Both the position numbers and the translations under genes were made by a program. Positions 57,209-64,000 of a stretch of DNA of 64,000 nt are shown here, in pieces. Every line of letters begins with the position of its first letter. Position 1 is the first letter of the stretch. The stretch is taken from assembly GCA_035610365.1 (NCBI GenBank), contig CM069432.1, forward strand, positions 228,058,532 through 228,122,531, read 5' to 3'. Below the pieces are notes generated by a model. That model was given only the letters and a program-made list of their open reading frames with translations. It was not told the DNA's origin and did not search any database. The stretch comes from Aquatica leii. Its lineage: Eukaryota > Arthropoda > Insecta > Coleoptera > Lampyridae.

Positions 57209-59250
57209 TTATTGAAATTTTTTTATTGATAAAGGAATTCGTCGGTCTTTTTTCGCTGCAAACTCATCAATAACTTTTTTATTGAAGTTCGCTATTTCTG
57301 CGATGAATTTTTTTTCTATAGATAACATTGAAAGAGCTGTTAATCTATCCTCACACATTGAGTTCCTCAGAAGGGTTTTAATTCGTTTTAGTGCGGAAAA
57401 GCTACGTTTTGCTTCAGTTATAAATTTTAGAAAAGGTACTGCACCAACGCAAATTTCTGCATTCCTTGTTGGAATACAACACATAAAGCTCAGTTTTTAG
57501 TCGTTGCTTATTTAAGGCGTTATGAGAGGAACATGTTATATCCAATTCATTTTCAGAAAATTTGTTATGATATTGTACAATTTTTTCTGAAATTATGAGT
57601 GATGCGGCTACCAAATGGTTTGTAAACTCAAAACGTTCTCTTGCATTGTTTATTATAATATCGCAGATTTTCAGGCAAGCAACACGATCGTCTAGTTTAC
57701 TGTTGTTTGGACGTTTTCTTTTTGCTCCGATGGAGAGGGTGTCAAAATTTGATGCTTCCAGAATAATTGAGTCTGTTTTATTTCGAACACTATTGATATT
57801 TTGTTCAAGCACACTTATTACTCTTTGGGCTTCTGTTGGATCGATGTTCCTTTTTTGTAATTGATTATATAATAATGTGGCATAGCATGATGGAAAAATG
57901 TCAACCAAAAGGTAAAATTCGAATCTTGTAGAATACGTCGAATACCGGAAGCTTGTCTGCAGGTCAACGCGTTAGAATCTGCTTCTAATTGTTCCATGCA
58001 TTCAATTATACAGTCTCTATATTCGTATATGATATTAACTGTACGAATATTAAAATTCCAGCGCGTAGGAATAGAACGAGGCATTTTTCTTCCCACTATT
58101 TGATCCAAAACTGCAACACGTTGGGGAGAATGACAAAAAATGCAGGGATTTCATTTAAATCACCAAAAAAACTCGCACTTGAGAATTTATAGAGCATGCT
58201 TTTGACATAGTAAAGTTTAATTGGTGAGCATAGCAATGCACAAAATGCGCATTTTCATGATTCATGATTCGCGCTTGAACACCACTACGTTCACCACTCA
58301 TCACCGCGGCACCGTCATAGGTTTGCGCAATAAGTTTTTGATTTTTATTTTTTAGTATGGGATCTATAACACCTAAAATAGTTTCCGGCAACTTTTTGAC
58401 ATCATGTTTCATCGGAAGTAAAAAATTCCAGAATCGTTCAACCGGATCACCATCTTTACTTACATATCGAATAATGGTCACCATTTGAAACTTTACGAAA
58501 ACATCAGTAGTTTCATCGGCCATTACTGCTAAAAATGGCGTTTGTTTATTACTTAGATGATTTCTTCGTGGCAGAGTTCTAGCGTAGAATCTAAAATATC
58601 ATCTTGCATGCTTTTTGATGTGCTTTTAAAAATGCTTGCGTTTTTCAGATGTTCCTTTAGAGTTCTATCAAGTTCTGATGAAAAATTCACTAAGCCACGA
58701 AAAATTCCAGGATTTTCTGACGTTTATGTTTCATCATGCCCACGAAGTGAAAGTTCAAATGCCCCACAAAATTTGATGTAGTTTATAATTTATGTTAAAA
58801 TGTATCTATTCTTTGTTACTTCCTCATTGTGCTTTTGAATATTCACCTAGTAAGCAGAATCGAGTTGGGTCTGAATGTTGACTTTACCAAATAAAGCAAA
58901 CCATATTTCGTTGCCGATATGCGTTTTGGAATTTTCGTGCTTTTTAATTTTTTCACTTAAATGTACTAGGTCTTTCACCCCCGTTTCCGTCCAAATCTTT
59001 TCGCGACGGTCGTCGGCAAACAACACACACGGTAAACAAAACAAAGCGTTTTTCTGGTTACAGCCACAAATCCAATTGTTTTTTTATTATACATCCATAT
59101 TGAATTGTCTTAAGTAAGTTTTGCCACGGCTTTTTCCAGCAACTTCAATTTTTAATTTTGCTTTAGGGCGTCCTTGATCTTTTATTGCTAGTTGCTCTTG
59201 ATAAGTCAGCTTATGAAACCTAGTTTCACTTAACTTGAAAATCACGTCCA
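57209..59250 (-). pseudogene. hAT transposase with TTF zinc finger, broken
   Basis: A ZMYM1/52K-type hAT transposase. From about 59250 the minus strand reads MYEMDVIFKLSETRFHKLTY, then RPKAKLKIEV and GKSRGKT. The TTF zinc finger follows (FCLPCVLFADD, TGVKDLVHLSEKIKKHENSK, TH) at 58847-59044. The catalytic domain is readable at 58523-58155: MADETTDVF, IIRYVSKDGDPVERF, then QTYDGAAVMSGERSGVQARI and VHCYAHQLNF. After 57908 come damaged helices. The C-terminal dimerisation region at 57484-57209 shows TEAKRSFSALKRIKTLLRNS and CEDRLTALSMLSIEKKFI. The stop follows IKKFQ. At least four frameshifts or stops separate the blocks. Terminal repeats and the 8 bp target duplication were not located. Confidence 0.88.
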
Positions 59251-59339
59251 TTTCGTACATACAAAAACGAGTAAAACAAAATCAACAAAAAATAGACGTA
59301 CTTACAACACTACCACCACTATGCAAGTATGAACTGTTA

Positions 59340-59517
59340 GGGCAGGTTGTATAATGTCCGTTTGAACGATGGTTCAACCAACCTTAGGTTCATTTGAAAA
59401 TACTGTCATATTATTGGTTAGCACAAAGTCAACAACCAATAATATGACAGTATTTTGAAATTAACCCAAGGTTGACTCAATCGTCCGTCGTTCAAACGAA
59501 CATTATACAACCGGCCC
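59340..59517. mobile_element. 178 bp Harbinger-type MITE (fold-back)
   Basis: The left end GGGCAGGTTGTATAATGTCC and the right end complement GGGCCGGTTGTATAATGTTC pair. The 3 bp TTA stands on both sides (59337-59339 and 59518-59520), the target duplication expected for PIF/Harbinger. Almost the whole element folds back; an inner pair, ATACTGTCATATTATTGG and its complement, flanks a loop of about 15 bases. Confidence 0.9.
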
Positions 59518-59520
59518 TTA

Positions 59521-59905
59521 ATGTACTCATTTAAATTCGGCAGCACCATTTAACAGCTATATTCACTAAAAATTTGCATATTTAATTTTTATAATAAGTG
59601 AAAAGTTATCTAGATTCAAAATAAATACGTACAATAAAAACGTGCACGTTTTTTTAAATTTACTTACTGTGTACGTAAAAAACGAGTTTCATACAATTTG
59701 AAAAAATAAATTATATAAAAAACCAACAAATCAAAAGATTTGCTGTTTACGGCAAATATTAATTTCAAATTACGGCCAAATGTCATACCATAAGTTTATA
59801 TTTCATAGATAAAAAACAAGTCTGTTCAAAAAAATTGTTTCAAGTTAATAATCCCTTCTTTTATTATCTTTAAACACGCCTACAATGAACTGCAGAGTTT
59901 GCAGC
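59521..59905. other. AT-rich DNA, nothing supported
   Basis: Spacer between the MITE and the large palindrome. Confidence 0.45.
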
Positions 59906-60439
59906 TATAGTCTGTAAAATTTAACATTTTCAGTTTCGGATTAGCGCTTTATTTAACACCGACATATATACACTATTGTCGTTTCCTTCTTACATGTAGG
60001 ATTTCATCAAGTAAAGCGAGCACGTACATTAGTTATCTGAATTAGGAATTACACTACACGTTTGAAAGTATTCGTCATAACAACCATTAGGTTAGAAAGA
60101 AATACCAAATAAAGCAACCATGCGCTTTCTTAAACACATTTAAAAATTTTACAAACAAGTTTTGAATGGGATTATTCATTCAAAACTTGTTTGTAAAATT
60201 TTTAAATGTGTTTAAGAAAGCGCATGGTTGCTTTATTTGGTATTTCTTTCTAACCTAATGGTTGTTATGACGAATACTTTCAAACGTGTAGTGTAATTCT
60301 TAATTCAGATAACTAATGTACGTGCTCGCTTTACTTGATGAAATCCTACATGTAAGAAGGAAACTGCAATAGTGTATATATGTCGGTGTTAAATAAAGCG
60401 CTAATCCGAAACTGAAAATGTTAAATTTTATAGACTATA
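59906..60439. repeat. Near-perfect palindrome, 262 bp arms, 10 bp spacer
   Basis: The arms 59906-60167 and 60178-60439 are reverse complements. Positions pair when their coordinates sum to 120345. I count about four mismatches in 262 (for example 59914, two around 59984-59985 and one near 60050). The 10-base spacer is GGGATTATTC. Near the centre the arms read CAAACAAGTTTTGAAT and ATTCAAAACTTGTTTG. No transposon terminus or protein is recognisable inside the arms, and pairing stops abruptly at the outer edges (59905/60440). Confidence 0.95.
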
Positions 60440-60769
60440 TTTTCTAACGTTACAACACGTATCTCCGGACATATCCGAGGATAGGCGGCGGTTGTCGACA
60501 AGCTTGTCTTGAGCCTGCCAGAACATCCAAGTAAGACAGCGATTTTATCATGATTTTATGGATCACTCTAGCGGACCTACCACAATATTTATTTGACTAA
60601 CTACCATATGAGTAAGATTTACTTGATACGTACGCTAACTCATTCCTTTATATTATCGATATTATCTTAAATCTAATTACAAAAGTGCGTGAACTGACAA
60701 CATAATAATCTATAAAAATCAATATTTTTAATTTTTGTGGTGGATCTGCAACTCTGCAGCACTTACAGA
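60440..60769. other. Unassigned DNA left of the Gypsy relic
   Basis: A GC-richer patch at 60475-60545 (GGCGGCGGTTGTCGAC) may belong to the retroelement relic, but no protein is readable there. Confidence 0.35.
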
Positions 60770-61650
60770 CAAGCCGCCACTGACGGTTACCATCAAACGC
60801 TGAAACGTAACTTTTTTATAACGTCCATTCCCAAGATAACTTCTTCCGCGATGTCGGCTATCAGTATTTCAGTAGATATTTCTTCGCCCGTCACCGTTTG
60901 AAGTCGTACTGTTACTGGTGATGTCTTTTGATTTGCCGGTAACATATCAGAATGAATAATGATTTTTGTCGCTCTCGTGTCAACCAGTAACTGAACCCTT
61001 TATTGTTTGATCTCGCCATCAAGCTGTGCAATTACTCTATAGGTGATGCCATTTGAATGGAATCTGGGGCATGGATGGTTGAGGTCGATTTTTGCCCCAT
61101 TCGGTCAACTTGTTTTTAAGACGCTGTTTTGGTCTTCTTTTAGACTTATTACAGCGTCGTCGTATGGGACTCACAATTCCAGTATGTTACTTCTCTTCCC
61201 CAAGCTACTTACGAAATACACATTGCAATATTTTTTTACTGCTTTCTGGTGCCTGCGCAGGTACTTCTGCAGCTCAAAGGAGCTTATGGTTGCCTTGGTG
61301 CAATTCATGTTTTGCTGCTTCAATTTTAAAGGATGGTTTAAAGCGTCATCCAACGTCTTAAGTCGAGCTAACCGTAGGGTCTGCTGCGTTTCGCTGTTTC
61401 AGAGCCGTCTACTAAGGTTTGAATAGCCAACGACTCTAGAAAGGTATCTGGTGCTGTACGATATACAAACCGTGTCAATCTGGCGTTGTCAGCCTCAAAC
61501 TCTTAAAAACGTTTTGCAGTATTTTAAATCCATATTTTATTTCGGCTTGGTAGACCTGTTGAAAATGAGAATCTGCATATCTCATTTCTAAACGTGAAAT
61601 TAAGAGTTGCTAATTTCTTTGAAAGTGACCAGGAACAGTCTGCAAAATTT
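60770..61650 (-). pseudogene. Gypsy gag and protease relic
   Basis: Reading the minus strand, about 61650-61500 gives FPVKALEILQTVPGHF, then ISRLEMRYADSHFQQVYQAE. This is the capsid-type gag block (RLExRYG.xHLQQVYQAE) of an insect Gypsy group. About 61370-61170 reads LDDALNHPLKLKQQ, then damaged linker. Further down, about 60985-60795 reads QLLVDTRATKIIIHSD, then TSPVTVRLQTVTGEE and EVILGMDVIKKL. This is an aspartic protease whose DTGA box reads DTRA, so the active-site glycine is lost. The zinc knuckle is not visible. Many frame changes make this an old fragment without LTRs. The stop-free plus-strand frames over the same bases (61043-61426) are shadows. Confidence 0.75.
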
Positions 61651-64000
61651 CAAGGGCTTTTACAGGGAAACCCAAAATAAATTTATTTAAAACTAATTAT
61701 TAAAGACCTGATGTTTGCGCTTTAATGCCAATTTTGTCAAAAAGATGTTGATGTATGTAAGAATTATTTTTAAAAATAGCTTGAATTCATAAAAAGTTTA
61801 GGATTGCAATTAGTAAAAATAGGAATCTCTAATTCAAAGTATACAATGCAACAATTATATAATTTGAACCTATTCATTGTTTTAATCCGTCTTACGAATG
61901 TTGACTAAATGACATTTTTACGACAATGTACATAGGTAAAATTAATTATCCCTTTTATAACGCACTGATAAAATAACTACGGATAATTTTAAAAAAATAC
62001 TTAGTAGTAAGTTGCAACATGAGATTATTTTAAAAAACATTTATTCTGTTTTTTGTCTGTGTGTGTTTTCATGATGAGGTTGTTAATTTTTTTTTACTAG
62101 TAAAATGTAATAACAACAACTACCTAATTGTTTGACAATGAATTATTTTGTATTTTTTAATTTGTATGCATTTTTATAATACGATTATTGAAAATTCTTT
62201 TAAGTACCTATAGCAATTTTAGTGTCTATTTTTGATGGTTTTTAATGTTTAAGGTAAACTAATTATTTACACATAACTTAAACAGTATTATTCTAATGTA
62301 ACTAATTTTTAACTAACACCAATATAATATAACCATATTTAAAAAAAACAACCTATAAATAATTTATGTATGACTATCACTTGATATTTATAAACAATGT
62401 TCAAGGTAACCTGTACTTTTTCTTTTTTAAACTGGTATGTATTTTCACTTTTTATCTATACGGGAACGCTTCAATATGTGAATTGAAGGCGACACGGGGA
62501 CTCGCAGTTTGCTAATATTAAAATACCAGGAAGCAATACAATTGGTTGAAAATACCCAGAACTATCTATATGCTATTATAGACGCAATTCATGGACTAAA
62601 AGTAGAAAAATAATAGTTGTCAGTAACGAAATGATCACAATTTATTTAAAAATACAACACTTTTTAATTGTTTCAAATCTCATTACCAATTTACAAGTAA
62701 CATCGGTTGGTTTCCTCAATTCAAAACCGTTGCCTAACAGTTAACTATGCAAGCCTGTGTTTTGTTATGAAACAAATTCGATTCGTAAAAACAAAACTGA
62801 TTTGATTTTTTAAGATCGAATTGTGTAACAACTACTCAAAATCGAAAATGTTTACATTTAAAAAAAACAAAACATATCCTAAACATATTAACCGCAAAAA
62901 TTACGATATTTACACAATGCAGCTGTTTCGCATCCAAATAACATACTCCACATAACATTAAAAAAAACTTTTGCTACTTTTAAAACAAAATAGTTAAATA
63001 ATTTAAATAAGTAACAATTCCAAGGTGTATAAAAAATAAATACATACGAATCATTTACTTATTATAATTACTTTAAGAATTTGTTTGATAACGATAAAAA
63101 AGGAAATTGATTTTTAAAAATTATTTTTGCGTATTTATATTTCAAACAAAATATATACAGTTTAAAAATGAATTCCTCTAAGGTTAGGTTTAATACAGTT
63201 TTGCTTTTTTGAATAATTTTTGTGACTTTCTAACTGTGGCGGACATGTACTCATCTGGTTGCTCTTAGAAAGCCTAAAATAAACCAAAACCGGTAAAAAA
63301 ATTTAGAATATGTTTCTAAACTAAACTAAACCAATTTTGTGTTATCTGGGTAAACCGTTCTTATAACAATTTTAATATGAATAATCATCAAAATATATTA
63401 AATACCCAGAAAGTTTTGCCTAAAAACTGTTTCATTTTTTAAGAAAATCACTACATTTCGATACATTCCGTTAGACAACAATTAAATAGAATATAAACTT
63501 TGTCAATAAATAAATGCAGTTAAGCTAACTTTAGTGATAAAATAAATGTCAAAACTGTCAACTCTAAAAAGTTATCTTCTAGAATCTGTTTTTTATTGTA
63601 TTTCAACAATAGTACAAAGCAATAATTTATGTGTATTGCAAATTGCAACAAAATTAAAAGTGTTAATTATATAGCATTTACATACCGACCAATGTAAAAC
63701 ATAAAACTGCACATGTAGCTGCAATCTAGGAAACCTTAATGCTTTATGAATATGAACGTTAGCACGCAAAATATTCAATAAATAACAGCCTAAGTACTCC
63801 TACAGGGAATTTGGCTTAAGCCCACGCCGGTTAGTGCTATGTCAACTTATCCAGACAGGATCCAATCTTACAGAAATTAACATTTTTATGACCACAGTAA
63901 TTTATTCCGTGTGTTGTATTTTTTGCTCGTATCGAAATTTTAATTTATTGTTATGTAGGTCGTGCTTTATTGTAATAGTGACTCATACTACAATGTTGTT
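61651..64000. other. AT-rich DNA, nothing supported
   Basis: Long AT-rich end of the window without a recognisable gene, terminus or repeat. Confidence 0.5.

Noticed and set aside
57595..57864. 89-codon plus-strand frame
   Set aside because: Antisense to the hAT transposase region; its composition follows from the minus-strand coding.
61043..61426. 127-codon plus-strand frame
   Set aside because: Shadow frame antisense to the Gypsy gag relic.
1..64000. CRISPR arrays, bacterial operons, tRNA or rRNA genes
   Set aside because: No regularly spaced repeats, no ribosomal or tRNA-like sequence seen; gene structure and elements are those of an arthropod genome.

Overview
This is AT-rich arthropod nuclear DNA, almost certainly from an insect. 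The evidence is one intact-looking cuticular protein gene with very short introns, an arthropod TATA plus TCAGT promoter, and a dense set of insect-type transposable elements (BEL/Pao, Gypsy, Jockey- and RTE-clade LINEs, piggyBac, PIF/Harbinger, Tc1/mariner, hAT, Helitron). A beetle seems plausible, but that is a guess from overall flavour. Apart from one possible orphan exon near 4 kb, the only host gene I can support is the cuticular protein gene on the minus strand at 48.8-50.2 kb.

Layout. 1-4.2 kb: AT-rich DNA with a piggyBac remnant (2.2-3.1 kb) and a possible exon (3.84-4.01 kb). 4.2-8.8 kb: a hairpin MITE, then a Jockey-clade LINE (minus strand, about 3.9 kb) inserted inside an older repeat; a copy of that repeat without the LINE lies at 44.1-44.6 kb. 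10.4-18.05 kb: a decayed BEL/Pao retrotransposon (gag, protease, RT, RNase H, integrase) whose 3' LTR is split by a 1.28 kb DNA element. 18.05-22.8 kb: a second Jockey LINE on the plus strand, interrupted by a 343 bp MITE and by a 1.8 kb insertion. 23.9-27 kb: an orphan LTR end with a tRNA-Lys primer site, a MITE and a DDE transposon. 28.9-29.6 kb: an RTE fragment.

30.8-34.8 kb: a structurally complete but coding-dead Gypsy element with identical 115 bp LTRs and a 5 bp target duplication. 37.3-39.4 kb: a PIF/Harbinger element with both of its genes. 40.4-41.4 kb: the 3' end of a Helitron. 41.9-47.8 kb: a MITE, a solo Gypsy LTR, the LINE-free repeat copy, a mariner-like element with long inverted ends, and a second copy of the 25.6 kb DDE family. 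48.8-50.3 kb: the cuticular protein gene with its promoter. 51.5-54.3 kb: a BEL-type LTR and a 5'-truncated Gypsy. 55.5-59.3 kb: a Tc1-like transposase and a hAT transposase, both broken. 59.3-61.7 kb: a Harbinger-type MITE, a near-perfect 262 bp-arm palindrome and a Gypsy gag-protease relic. 61.7-64 kb: no recognisable feature.

The genes do not form a pathway. The window is best read as a layered transposon graveyard around one cuticle gene, and several nested insertions can be ordered in time because uninserted relatives lie in the same window. The most unusual structures are the long palindrome at 60 kb and the long degenerate repeat tail of the cuticular protein.
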